A DNA stretch of 13,809 nucleotides, taken from assembly GCA_030625995.1 (NCBI GenBank), contig DAOUPU010000048.1, forward strand, positions 1 through 13,809. The letters are read 5' to 3'. This stretch comes from Flavobacteriaceae bacterium. Its GTDB lineage: Bacteria > Bacteroidota > Bacteroidia > Flavobacteriales > Flavobacteriaceae. This document shows, piece by piece, positions 1-8,210 of the stretch (the first letter of the stretch is position 1; each line of letters starts with the position of its first letter). The notes beneath the pieces are model-generated. The model was not told the origin of the DNA, did not search any database, and saw only the letters and a program-made list of their open reading frames with translations. A program made the position numbers and the translations under genes.

Positions 1-1
1 C

Positions 2-1537
2 ACACTGGGATTATTTGAAGATCCTTACACTGAACAAAAGTGGATCGATGAACGATTTCATTCCAAAGAGAATCAAAATATCGCTCTGGAAGCAGGCAGA
101 AAATCTATTATTCTTTTAAAGAATCAGCAAAATATTTTACCCATCATAAAGGATGTTAAAACAATAGCTGTGATCGGGCCTAATGCTGATGTCTCACGAT
201 TAGGAGGGTATTCTGTAAGAAAAAAGAAAGGTGTGACCGTTTTGCAAGGTATCAAAGAAGCTGCAGGACCGAATGTAGAAGTTCTTTATGAAAAAGGAGT
301 TAATCTTATCGATAAAGGAGAAGCGATCTCTTCTGAATTTTTATGGACTCCCGATGGGTTAACACCAGGATTAAAAGGGGAGTATTTTAACAATACAAAA
401 CTTGAAGGAAAGCCAGTCGTAGTGAAAACAGATAGGAAAGTTGAATTTGACTGGCCCTGGTTTCCTGTGGAAGGAATTGGTGATGATTTCTTTTCTGTTC
501 GCTGGACAGGTTATCTGGTTCCTAAAAGATCGTTTGACGGATGGATCGGTTTAAGTACTGATGATGGTATAAGGTTATGGATAGATGATCAGCTTTTTAT
601 CGATAACTGGAATAAAGGAGCTATCATTGTGAAAAAGCCAGTCCATCTAGATGCCGGTAAGAAATATAAGATTCGCCTTGAAACATTTGAAGGTCAGTGG
701 GGAGCGAGAGCTCATTTACGATGGGATTACAATAAGGTAGATCTGCAACCTGCGATAGAATTAGCTAAAAAAGCAGATGTTGCCATAGTAGTTTTGGGAG
801 AATCCAGAGAATTGGTAGAGGAAAACAGAGATGTGGCATCACTCGATCTGAAAGGTAATCAGGTGGCTCTGATCAAATCCATTCAGGAAACCGGAACTCC
901 TGTGGTTTGTGTTCTTTTGAATGGTCGTCCCTTATCGATCAACTGGATCAGTAAAAATGTTTTGGCCATAATTGAGGCCTGGTTCCCGGGTGAGGCGGGG
1001 GGCAACGCTGTTGCAGATGTATTGTTTGGGAAATATAATCCGGCAGGAAGATTACCTATAACTGTTCCGAGATCAGTGGGTCAGTTGCCTTTTTATTACA
1101 ATCAGAAACCTTCGACCATACATCGGTATGTAAGCGAAAAAGATACACCTTTATACCCTTTCGGTTATGGTTTGAGTTATACCGAGTTTTCTTATGACAA
1201 TTTAAAACTCGATAAAAAAGCTATTAAAAAAGATGGTGTTGTTACTGTAAGTGTTGATGTTACAAATACCGGAACTAAGGATGGAGAGGAAGTGGTTCAA
1301 TTATATATTAATGATATCTACAGCAGCGTTACTACACCGATGAAGACCTTAAAAGGTTTTGAGAGAGTCCATATTAAAAGAGGAGAGACAAAAATGATCA
1401 CGTTTAAATTGTCTTCGGACGAATTGTCTATTTGGAATCGGGAAATGGAAAGAGTTGTTGAGCCTGGAGAATTTGAGGTTATGGTAGGAGGGAACTCTCA
1501 GGATTTGATAAAGACTAAATTTAGCATTATTGAATAG
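2..1537 (+). CDS. GH3 family beta-glycosidase with inserted PA14 domain, 5'-truncated by the window edge
   Basis: Exo-acting beta-glycosidase (beta-glucosidase-like), probably exported, though its N-terminus is outside the window. The open frame runs in from the left edge, leaving 511 residues. A GTG at 170 is internal (the V of AVIGPNAD), not a start. Fragment residues 2-9 (LGLFEDPY) are the usual end of the GH3 barrel domain, so the barrel with the nucleophile Asp is missing from view. Domain 2 begins at AGRKSIILLKN. A PA14 domain (about 123-246, starting LKGEYF) interrupts it, as in Kluyveromyces BglI, where PA14 shapes substrate access. Domain 2 then resumes; by alignment from memory E274 is the likely acid/base. 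FPGEAGGNAVADVLFG, NPAGRLPITVPRS and YPFGYGLSYTEF are standard GH3 motifs. A fibronectin-III-like domain ends the protein (about 400-505). Family assignment is secure; sugar specificity (glucose, xylose or other) cannot be read. Confidence 0.95.
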   Translation, partial: TLGLFEDPYTEQKWIDERFHSKENQNIALEAGRKSIILLKNQQNILPIIKDVKTIAVIGPNADVSRLGGYSVRKKKGVTVLQGIKEAAGPNVEVLYEKGVNLIDKGEAISSEFLWTPDGLTPGLKGEYFNNTKLEGKPVVVKTDRKVEFDWPWFPVEGIGDDFFSVRWTGYLVPKRSFDGWIGLSTDDGIRLWIDDQLFIDNWNKGAIIVKKPVHLDAGKKYKIRLETFEGQWGARAHLRWDYNKVDLQPAIELAKKADVAIVVLGESRELVEENRDVASLDLKGNQVALIKSIQETGTPVVCVLLNGRPLSINWISKNVLAIIEAWFPGEAGGNAVADVLFGKYNPAGRLPITVPRSVGQLPFYYNQKPSTIHRYVSEKDTPLYPFGYGLSYTEFSYDNLKLDKKAIKKDGVVTVSVDVTNTGTKDGEEVVQLYINDIYSSVTTPMKTLKGFERVHIKRGETKMITFKLSSDELSIWNREMERVVEPGEFEVMVGGNSQDLIKTKFSIIE

Positions 1538-1540
1538 ACA

Positions 1541-1552
1541 CACATTAATGTG
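1541..1552. repeat. 12-bp perfect palindrome just after the GH3 stop
   Basis: CACATTAATGTG reads identically on both strands and begins three bases after the GH3 stop codon. It has no loop and no following T-tract, so it is not a classic intrinsic terminator. A dimeric regulator's operator is possible, but it could also be chance in AT-rich DNA. Confidence 0.3.
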
Positions 1553-1596
1553 CAGAATATAAATAGAATAGGTGTAATTTAAAGAATAGATCGCTC

Positions 1597-1625
1597 TTTG
1601 ACGAAGGAAGTCACAGATATTTTTA
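1597..1625 (+). promoter_or_regulatory. Possible Bacteroidetes-type promoter upstream of the serine hydrolase
   Basis: TTTG at 1597-1600 and TATTTTTA at 1618-1625 resemble the Bacteroidetes -33 TTTG and -7 TAnnTTTG boxes; the second matches 7 of 8 consensus positions. The spacer is 17 bases, a little shorter than the usual roughly 19-21, so this is a candidate only. If used, transcription would start just upstream of the ATG at 1648 and read through the whole downstream gene set. Confidence 0.3.
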
Positions 1626-1647
1626 ACATGAATTTTAAATTTCTTAC

Positions 1648-2970
1648 ATGCAAAAAACATTTTTTATATTGATCGTTCTAATTCTTCTTGATTGCCATGC
1701 TCAGGAGGGTTCAATTAAAAAAGCAGCAATACAAAAAAATAGTGCATTAACTTACGCAACCCCTTTTGAAGTAGGGCTGGACTCGGCAGTTATATTCACC
1801 AAAGTAGATTCTATCATGACTACTGGAATACAAAATCTGGCTTTTCCGGGGGCTCAATTATTGGTAGCAAAAAACAATAAAATTATTTTTCACGAAGCTT
1901 ATGGTTTCCATACCTATGACAGTATTCAAAGGGTTAATTTGAATGACATATATGATCTTGCATCGGTGACTAAAATAACCGCCCCATTACTCGCTCTCAT
2001 GAAATTATACGATGAAGGAAAATTAGATTTGGATGTCCCATTCAGTACCTACTGGAAAAAATGGAGACACAAAAAGGATAAGCGAGATATAACTTTAAGG
2101 GAAATATTAGCGCATCAGGCAGGCCTGGAAGCATATATCGTATTTTTAAAGGAAGTAGTAAAAAATGGTAAAATTAAAAATCGTTATGTTCGGAATAATA
2201 TATCGCAATCTTTTAATAATCAAGCTTATGACAGCCTCTTTATAAAGAGTCGATTTAATAAGAAAATGTACCGAATAATAAATCGATCTAAAGTCGACAG
2301 TTTGAAAAAATATCGGTATTCAGGCCTTACCTTTCTCATTTACCCTGAATTGATCACCCAAATGACCTCTGTTGATTATAAGGATTATCTCGAAAACACG
2401 TTTTACCATCCTTTGGGGGCAAATACGACGGGATTTCTTCCTGAGAAGAAAAATTACACAAACAACATAGTCCCGACTGAGCTGGACACAATATTTAGAA
2501 AAACACTAACCAAAGGCTGGGTACACGATGAAAATGCATCCCTTTTAGGCGGTATTTCAGGTAACGCCGGACTGTTCTCGACAGCCACTGATCTGGCTAA
2601 AATTATGCAGATGTATATGCAATACGGTACTTACGATGGAAAAAGATATTTTTCTGAAAATACGGTAAAAGAGTTTACAAAAGTACAATACCCAAATAAT
2701 GACAATCGTAGGGGATTGGGATTTGATAAGCCATTGTTGGACAATTCAGAACTTTCACTTTCGAAAGCCTATCCTGCACCGGAGGCTGGTAAGGACAGCT
2801 TTGGGCACAGTGGTTTTACCGGAACTTTTGTCTGGGCGGATCCGGAGAACCAATTGGTTTTTATTTTTCTTTCTAATAGGGTCTATCCAACAAGGGAAAA
2901 CAGAAATTTATATAAATTAAAAATTCGAGTGGCACTCCATCAGGTATTTTATAAATCGACTTTACATTGA
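1648..2970 (+). CDS. Exported class C beta-lactamase-fold serine hydrolase (esterase/amidase-like)
   Basis: A 440-residue penicillin-binding-protein-like serine hydrolase (Beta-lactamase family, PF00144). An N-terminal hydrophobic segment (about residues 4-15) followed by DCHAQ indicates export, either by Sec cleavage or as a lipoprotein with an atypical lipobox at C16. The nucleophile motif SxxK is SVTK at 106-109, and the KTG-equivalent is HSG at 387-389 within FGHSGFTGT. The middle motif, normally YxN or YSD, reads YSG at 224-226. The region ITLREILAHQAGL (148-160) is typical of the family. From memory the protein most resembles the C-terminal domain of the Bacteroidetes proteins that fuse a GH3 N-acetylglucosaminidase-type domain to a beta-lactamase domain; here it stands alone behind a separate GH3. 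Likely activities are ester or amide hydrolysis, such as deacylation of a glycan, rather than antibiotic resistance. The ATG at 1648 is preferred because it starts a complete signal peptide. Confidence 0.88.
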   Translation: MQKTFFILIVLILLDCHAQEGSIKKAAIQKNSALTYATPFEVGLDSAVIFTKVDSIMTTGIQNLAFPGAQLLVAKNNKIIFHEAYGFHTYDSIQRVNLNDIYDLASVTKITAPLLALMKLYDEGKLDLDVPFSTYWKKWRHKKDKRDITLREILAHQAGLEAYIVFLKEVVKNGKIKNRYVRNNISQSFNNQAYDSLFIKSRFNKKMYRIINRSKVDSLKKYRYSGLTFLIYPELITQMTSVDYKDYLENTFYHPLGANTTGFLPEKKNYTNNIVPTELDTIFRKTLTKGWVHDENASLLGGISGNAGLFSTATDLAKIMQMYMQYGTYDGKRYFSENTVKEFTKVQYPNNDNRRGLGFDKPLLDNSELSLSKAYPAPEAGKDSFGHSGFTGTFVWADPENQLVFIFLSNRVYPTRENRNLYKLKIRVALHQVFYKSTLH

Positions 2971-3025
2971 ATCGACCAAAGAAATTAGATTCAGAGTGAT
3001 ATTATTAATTTTAAACTAACAGAGT

Positions 3026-5290
3026 ATGTATAACTTAATCAGAAAAAAAGAGAACCTAATTTCTTATTGGCATGTTGTGATTGGTATATTTTTTATTGTA
3101 AGCTCCAGTTCTTGTAGTGATGATAAACTCGTCATTGCTGAAAAAGGAGTTTCTAATTATGAAATAGTTCTGTCTGATAATTCTTCCCTACAGGATAATG
3201 AGACTGCCATAACCTTACAAAACTATTTGGAGAAAATTTCTAATATAAAATTGCCAATAGTTGAAGAGAATAATAAGGATTCTTCAAAGAATAGGATAAT
3301 ATTACAAACCGATACTACGCTCCAGTTAAATCGAATAAAAATGGTATCTGTGGATCAAGATATTATTATTTCCGCCGGATCGGAGGAAGCATTAAATAAT
3401 GCAGTGTATGAGTTCTTAGAGGTTTATTTAGGCTGTAAGTGGTATTCACCTGATGTAGAGGATGTTCCCACGAAAGACCTGTTAGTTATTGATAAACCGA
3501 TCTCCTATAACTATGAACCGGTAATAACAACAAGAACAGTGCATTCCAGACTTTTTTACGATAACCCAAATTTCGCAGAAAAGCATAAGGTCACCAACGT
3601 TTCATTTCCCCACTATGTACCAAGTGCCAGAGTTCATACCTTTCATAAGTTTATTCCGGAAGAGCTATTTTTTAAAGACCACCCAGAGTATTTTGCTTTA
3701 AGGGGAGATAAGAGAACTCCGACACAGCTATGTCTTACCAATGAAACAGTTCTTGAAATAGTTAGAGATTCAGTGGCATCACTATTTCAACAATATCCAA
3801 ATGCTCAGGTAATTTCTGTTAGTCAGGATGATAATACACAATACTGTGAATGTGAGAATTGCAGTCTGATAGATAAAGAGGAAAATAGTCATTCAGGAAC
3901 CATGATCCATTTCGTAAACAATGTAGCCAATAGCTTTCCCGATAAAACTATTTCTACTTTGGCATATCAGCATACCAGAAAACCTCCCAAAGTAAAACCT
4001 GCTAAAAATGTTTTAATTACCCTCTGCTCCATTGAGTGTGACAGGAGCGCTCCTATTGAGGAGAAATGTACCGACTTTGCCGAAGATCTGATAGGTTGGG
4101 GAAAACTTACAGATAATATTAGAATTTGGGATTATACAACACAGTTTACCAATTTCCTTGCTCCGTTTCCAAATTTACTTACTATTCAACCTAATATTAA
4201 ATTTTTTAGAGATCAACATACCAAATGGATCTTCGAGCAGCATAGCAATAACCCGAGTGAACTATTCGAACTGCGTTCTTATGTTATGGCGAAATTATTA
4301 TGGGATCCGGATCAGGATTTTAACGATCTGATCATTGAGTTTACAGACGGATATTATAAAGAGGCGGGGGTTTATATACGGAACTATATAGATCTTGTTC
4401 ATGAAAAGCTGGCAGAAGACCAGGATTTCTTTTTATTTCTATATGGAGATCCTTCGCAGGCATTTGATTCCTATTTGAATGTGGAACTATTAGAAGAGTA
4501 TAATACTTTTTTTAATAAAGCGGAAAGAGCTGTTTCTTATGATCCGGAAATAGTGGTACGTGTTCAGGTTGCACGACTGAGTACTGACTATGCAATTCTG
4601 GAGGCCTGTAGAAAAGGCTTAACAGAGAGGTTTAGTTTAGTTAAAAAAGATGATCAAGGTAATACGAATGCTAATCCATTGGTTAAAGATAAATTAGAAA
4701 GCTTTTATACTACCAGTAAGAATAAGAACATCACCTTAATGAATGAAATGGGTTTCACTGTGGAAGAATACTACAATAGTTTTAATAAAGCCCTGACCGT
4801 TGCAAATCTGCCCAACAAAGCGAAGGGTAAAAAAGTGACCTTGCTTAGCAAACCAAAGAAATATGCTAATGAAGATCCTCAAACTTTAACCGATGGAGCC
4901 CTTGGCGGCAATGGTTTTTATGCTAATTGGCTGGGTTTTGAAGGAAATAATTTGGAAGCGGTAATTGATCTGGAAGCCAATGAAGCCATAAGTTCTATCT
5001 CCATGGCATTTTTAAAAGTTACGAATCATGTTGTTTTTTATCCTTTGGAGGTAACATACTATTATTCAAACGATAATAACAATTTTATTAAGCTGGGAAC
5101 TATAAAAAACAAGGACCCATTAACAAAAAAGACCAAGGTAAATGAAATTCAGTATTTTGATCTTGAATTTTCTGAGATTGAAGCACGATATATAAAAGTC
5201 ATTGCTGTAAATATGAAAGATGCCCCATATTGGCATCATGCTTCCGGCCTTCCTTCCTGGATCTTTGCAGATGAAATAATAATTGATTAA
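3026..5290 (+). CDS. DUF4838 lipoprotein with C-terminal discoidin-like (F5/8 type C) domain
   Basis: A 754-residue protein of the uncharacterised DUF4838 family, often found in Bacteroidetes glycan loci and thought to be glycosidase-like. A hydrophobic stretch at 17-29 ends in SSSSC, suggesting a lipoprotein anchored at C30. Residues about 40-160 resemble the alpha/beta domain that precedes the barrel in GH67 and GH20 enzymes (EALNNAVYEFLE at 121-132). The DUF4838 core (about 165-470) shows SQDDN at 266-270, the cysteine cluster CECENC at 274-279, WDY at 368-370, and the stretch ending ELRSYVMAKLLWDP at 415-428. E404 in WIFEQ is a plausible catalytic acid, but this is inference. Residues from about 604 form a beta-sandwich ending GLPSWIFADEIIID, as in the F5/8 C modules of GH20 proteins, probably sugar-binding. 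The gene stops one base before the fucosidase ATG, so the two are probably translationally coupled. The reaction is unknown. Confidence 0.88.
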   Translation: MYNLIRKKENLISYWHVVIGIFFIVSSSSCSDDKLVIAEKGVSNYEIVLSDNSSLQDNETAITLQNYLEKISNIKLPIVEENNKDSSKNRIILQTDTTLQLNRIKMVSVDQDIIISAGSEEALNNAVYEFLEVYLGCKWYSPDVEDVPTKDLLVIDKPISYNYEPVITTRTVHSRLFYDNPNFAEKHKVTNVSFPHYVPSARVHTFHKFIPEELFFKDHPEYFALRGDKRTPTQLCLTNETVLEIVRDSVASLFQQYPNAQVISVSQDDNTQYCECENCSLIDKEENSHSGTMIHFVNNVANSFPDKTISTLAYQHTRKPPKVKPAKNVLITLCSIECDRSAPIEEKCTDFAEDLIGWGKLTDNIRIWDYTTQFTNFLAPFPNLLTIQPNIKFFRDQHTKWIFEQHSNNPSELFELRSYVMAKLLWDPDQDFNDLIIEFTDGYYKEAGVYIRNYIDLVHEKLAEDQDFFLFLYGDPSQAFDSYLNVELLEEYNTFFNKAERAVSYDPEIVVRVQVARLSTDYAILEACRKGLTERFSLVKKDDQGNTNANPLVKDKLESFYTTSKNKNITLMNEMGFTVEEYYNSFNKALTVANLPNKAKGKKVTLLSKPKKYANEDPQTLTDGALGGNGFYANWLGFEGNNLEAVIDLEANEAISSISMAFLKVTNHVVFYPLEVTYYYSNDNNNFIKLGTIKNKDPLTKKTKVNEIQYFDLEFSEIEARYIKVIAVNMKDAPYWHHASGLPSWIFADEIIID

Positions 5291-5291
5291 A

Positions 5292-6665
5292 ATGACAAAG
5301 CACGTTATTTTCTTAGTAATACTTCTATCAAATGTTGTTTATGCACAAAACTCGAGCGGTGGAGGAGAAGCTTATCCATATCTAAAAACAAATGTTGAAG
5401 CTTTAAAGAAATTTCAAGATAGCAAATTTGGGATGTTTATTCATTGGGGTCCGGTGGCTTTACGAGGTACTGAGATCAGTTGGTCTAGAGGAGTACAGGT
5501 TCCCATAGATGATTATGATAATCTGTATAAAGAATTCAATCCGGTATTATTCAATGCATCGGATTGGGTAACTACAGCAAAAAATGCAGGCATGAAATAT
5601 ATTGTGCTAACAACAAGACACCATGATGGTTTTTGCCTTTGGGATAGTAAATATACAAATTATGATATGGCAAGTACACCTTATGGTAAGGGCATAATAA
5701 AAGATCTGTCAGAGGAATGTAAAAAACAAGGAATTGATCTTGGATTCTATTATACCATATGCGATTGGCATCATGAGGATTATCCGGTTGTCTATCCTGA
5801 TGAAAATTATAAATTCCATGAAGAAAAGGAAATTACAAACCCAGAGGTAAAGCAAAAGATGGATCGTTATATTGTCTACATGGAAAATCAATTAAAAGAG
5901 TTGATAGAGGCTTATGACCCTTCCTTTATTTGGTTTGATGGGGAATGGGAATGGGCATGGACACATGAAATGGGGATGGAATTATATGCCTATTTAAGAA
6001 ATATAAAGGAGGACATCTTAATAAATAATCGCGTTGATAAGGGTAGAGAAGGTATGGCCGGAACAACTAAAAGTTATAAATATGCAGGTGATTATGCCAC
6101 TCCTGAACGAGAGATTGGTAAATATGATGTAACAAATGCTTGGGAATCCTGTATAACTATAGCAAATCAATGGGCTTGGAAGGCAAACGACAAATTAAAG
6201 ACAAGAAAACAATGTATTCAAACTCTGGTACAAACTGTAGGGGGAGGTGGTAATTTATTGCTAAATGTCGGTCCTATGGCTGATGGCAGGATCGAAGAAA
6301 GACAAGTTGTTAGATTAAAAGAAATTGGTTCTTGGCTGGACCTTTATGGGGAGGCCATCTACAATACTCGTGGTGGACCTTATTTGCCAAATGATTATCT
6401 CGTAAGCACTCACAAGGATAATAAAATATATTTACACTTATTAAAGCATCCTGACGGGAACATAAATTTGCCCTTGCCAAAAGGATTTGAAGTAAAAAAT
6501 GCTCATTTTGTCAATCAGGCTGATTTTCTGAATTTAAAAATTAAGAAAGGCTATTTTGAAGTTATAGTACCTGAAAAATTACCGGACTCCGATGTATCTG
6601 TAATTGTACTTGAAATGAATAAATCAACTATCAATATGAAAAGTGTTGAGAATGATGTTTACTAA
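5292..6665 (+). CDS. GH29 alpha-L-fucosidase
   Basis: Retaining exo-alpha-L-fucosidase that releases terminal fucose, acting in the periplasm or outside the cell. A Sec signal peptide (MTKHVIFLVILLSNVVYA, then Q) supports the ATG at 5292; an upstream in-frame TTG at 5283 would overlap the preceding gene and adds only MIK. The mature protein has the GH29 hallmarks: KFGMFIHWGP at 45-54, TTRHHDGF at 107-114 (fucose-binding histidines), GFYYTICDWHHEDY at 151-164, and FIWFDGEW at 212-219 with D216 as the predicted nucleophile. WESC at 284-287 and the TPERE region at 270-274 hold the candidate acid/base glutamates. VGGGGNLLLNVGPMADG at 316-332 is highly typical. A short C-terminal beta-sandwich follows (about 365-442). 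The length of 457 residues is normal for the family, with no extra binding module. The 1-base and 11-base gaps to its neighbours place it firmly in the operon. Linkage preference cannot be deduced. Confidence 0.97.
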   Translation: MTKHVIFLVILLSNVVYAQNSSGGGEAYPYLKTNVEALKKFQDSKFGMFIHWGPVALRGTEISWSRGVQVPIDDYDNLYKEFNPVLFNASDWVTTAKNAGMKYIVLTTRHHDGFCLWDSKYTNYDMASTPYGKGIIKDLSEECKKQGIDLGFYYTICDWHHEDYPVVYPDENYKFHEEKEITNPEVKQKMDRYIVYMENQLKELIEAYDPSFIWFDGEWEWAWTHEMGMELYAYLRNIKEDILINNRVDKGREGMAGTTKSYKYAGDYATPEREIGKYDVTNAWESCITIANQWAWKANDKLKTRKQCIQTLVQTVGGGGNLLLNVGPMADGRIEERQVVRLKEIGSWLDLYGEAIYNTRGGPYLPNDYLVSTHKDNKIYLHLLKHPDGNINLPLPKGFEVKNAHFVNQADFLNLKIKKGYFEVIVPEKLPDSDVSVIVLEMNKSTINMKSVENDVY

Positions 6666-6676
6666 AAAATAAACAG

Positions 6677-8203
6677 ATGAAATCCATATATTTCACATTT
6701 ACAATTTTATTATTAGGAATTCTATTTTGTTCTTGCGAATCCGGAAATCAAAATATTCAAGGTAACCCCAACATAATCATTATTCTTGCGGATGATTTGG
6801 GTTATGGTGATCCGCAAGTATATAATTCTGAATCAAAAATACCTACTCCTAACATAGATAAATTGGCTGAAATGGGGATGCGTTTTACAGATGCTCATAC
6901 GCCTAGTAGTGTCTGCACGCCTACTAGGTACGGACTATTAACGGGTCGGTATGCCTGGCGAACTGAATTAAAGAAAAGTGTTCTGTGGGCCTGGGACAAA
7001 CCTCTAATAGCAAATGACAGACTTACTTTTCCCAAAATGCTGAAAACTAAAAACTATAAGACAGCTTGTATCGGAAAATGGCATTTGGGTTGGAGGTGGC
7101 CATCCAATGAAGGTGTCGGATATGTAAATGACACTATTTCCATAGGAGATTTTAACCTCAAGGGAAGAAATGATCTGTGGAAGAGCATTGATTTTTCAAA
7201 ATCACTTGGAGGGGGGCCCTTGGAAGCGGGATTTGATTATTATTTTGGTGATGACGTACCAAACTTTGCTCCTTATACTTTTTTTGAAAATAATGAACTG
7301 ACCAAAATACCTGATCAGATAAAACCGGAAGACATGTATGGTGGTCCGGGACCGATGTCTGAAGGATGGAATATGGAACAGGTAATGCCGGAAATTACAA
7401 ATAGAGCTGTTAAATATATTAAAGAGCAGTCTCAAAATAAACAACCTTTCTTTCTTTATTTTACTTTGACAGCCCCACATACACCGATTGCACCCACAGA
7501 CAAATTTAAAGGAAAAAGCGAAGCTGGGTTGTACGGAGATTTTGTGCATGAAGTAGATTGGTCTGTTGGTGAGATCGTTAAAGCTCTTCAACAAACTGGA
7601 GAGTTTGAAAACACTTTGCTGATCTTTACTTCTGACAACGGTTCTCCACAAAGGGATGGCATTGATATGGGAGGAACTATTGGTTCTGTTAAAAGATATG
7701 GCCATGATCCAAGCAAACCTTGGAAAGGAATGAAGGCAGATATTTGGGAAGGAGGGCACCGCGTACCGTTTATCGCTTCATGGCCCGGTAGGATACAATC
7801 CAATACAGTAAGTGATCAAGTTATTTGTTTGACAGATATTATTTCTTCAGTTGCATCCATTTTGGGAATTTCAAAGGTAAAAGGAGAAATGGGAGATAGT
7901 GTTGATATATTGCCCATTCTTTTGGGAAATGATAAACCGGTTAGAGAATCCATTATCCACCATTCGATAGATGGAACATTTTCCATTAGAAAGGGAGAAT
8001 GGAAACTTATTTTAGGAAAAGATTCAGGAGGTTTTAGCAAATCCTTAAAGATCAAAGGTATTCCGGTAAGTACTGAAGGACAATTATATAGATTGACAAA
8101 TGACCCTGCAGAACAACACAATTTGTACGATGAAAAGCCTGAAATAGTCTCGGAATTGACTGCCTTATTGAATAAATATAAAAGTCAGGGTTATAGTGGC
8201 TAA
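6677..8203 (+). CDS. Sulfatase lipoprotein (S1 / arylsulfatase family, Cys-type)
   Basis: Formylglycine-dependent sulfatase that hydrolyses sulfate esters, here probably on a glycan. The N-terminus has a hydrophobic run ending LFCSCES, giving a probable lipoprotein at C20. The core is complete: metal-binding LADDLGYGD with D39 and D40; the signature CTPTR at 80-84, with C80 the residue converted to formylglycine and R84 its partner; GKWHLGW at 133-139 with K134 and H136; APHTP with H268; TSDNGS with D320 and N321; and K350 followed by WEGGHRVPFIASWPG at 357-371. The length of 508 residues is typical. The matching maturation enzyme (anaerobic or copper-type FGE) is not in this window. It lies 11 bases after the fucosidase and ends 7 bases before the next ATG. 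Sulfation position and sugar cannot be called; S1 subfamily assignment would need alignment to SulfAtlas. Confidence 0.97.
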   Translation: MKSIYFTFTILLLGILFCSCESGNQNIQGNPNIIIILADDLGYGDPQVYNSESKIPTPNIDKLAEMGMRFTDAHTPSSVCTPTRYGLLTGRYAWRTELKKSVLWAWDKPLIANDRLTFPKMLKTKNYKTACIGKWHLGWRWPSNEGVGYVNDTISIGDFNLKGRNDLWKSIDFSKSLGGGPLEAGFDYYFGDDVPNFAPYTFFENNELTKIPDQIKPEDMYGGPGPMSEGWNMEQVMPEITNRAVKYIKEQSQNKQPFFLYFTLTAPHTPIAPTDKFKGKSEAGLYGDFVHEVDWSVGEIVKALQQTGEFENTLLIFTSDNGSPQRDGIDMGGTIGSVKRYGHDPSKPWKGMKADIWEGGHRVPFIASWPGRIQSNTVSDQVICLTDIISSVASILGISKVKGEMGDSVDILPILLGNDKPVRESIIHHSIDGTFSIRKGEWKLILGKDSGGFSKSLKIKGIPVSTEGQLYRLTNDPAEQHNLYDEKPEIVSELTALLNKYKSQGYSG

Positions 8204-8210
8204 AAAAAAT

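Noticed and set aside
170..1537. GTG at 170 as the start of the GH3 gene
   Set aside because: The same frame is open to the left edge and encodes canonical GH3 sequence upstream (LGLFEDPY, AGRKSIILLKN), so the GTG is an internal valine.
1628..1672. ATG at 1628 opening a 14-codon frame just ahead of the serine hydrolase
   Set aside because: It is out of frame with the hydrolase, lysine- and phenylalanine-rich only by base composition, and stops within the next gene. A leader peptide function is not supported.
7202..7759. 185-codon open frame on the minus strand opposite the sulfatase
   Set aside because: It lies wholly within the sulfatase, whose motifs are intact on the + strand. The antisense translation has no recognisable domain and looks like a codon shadow.
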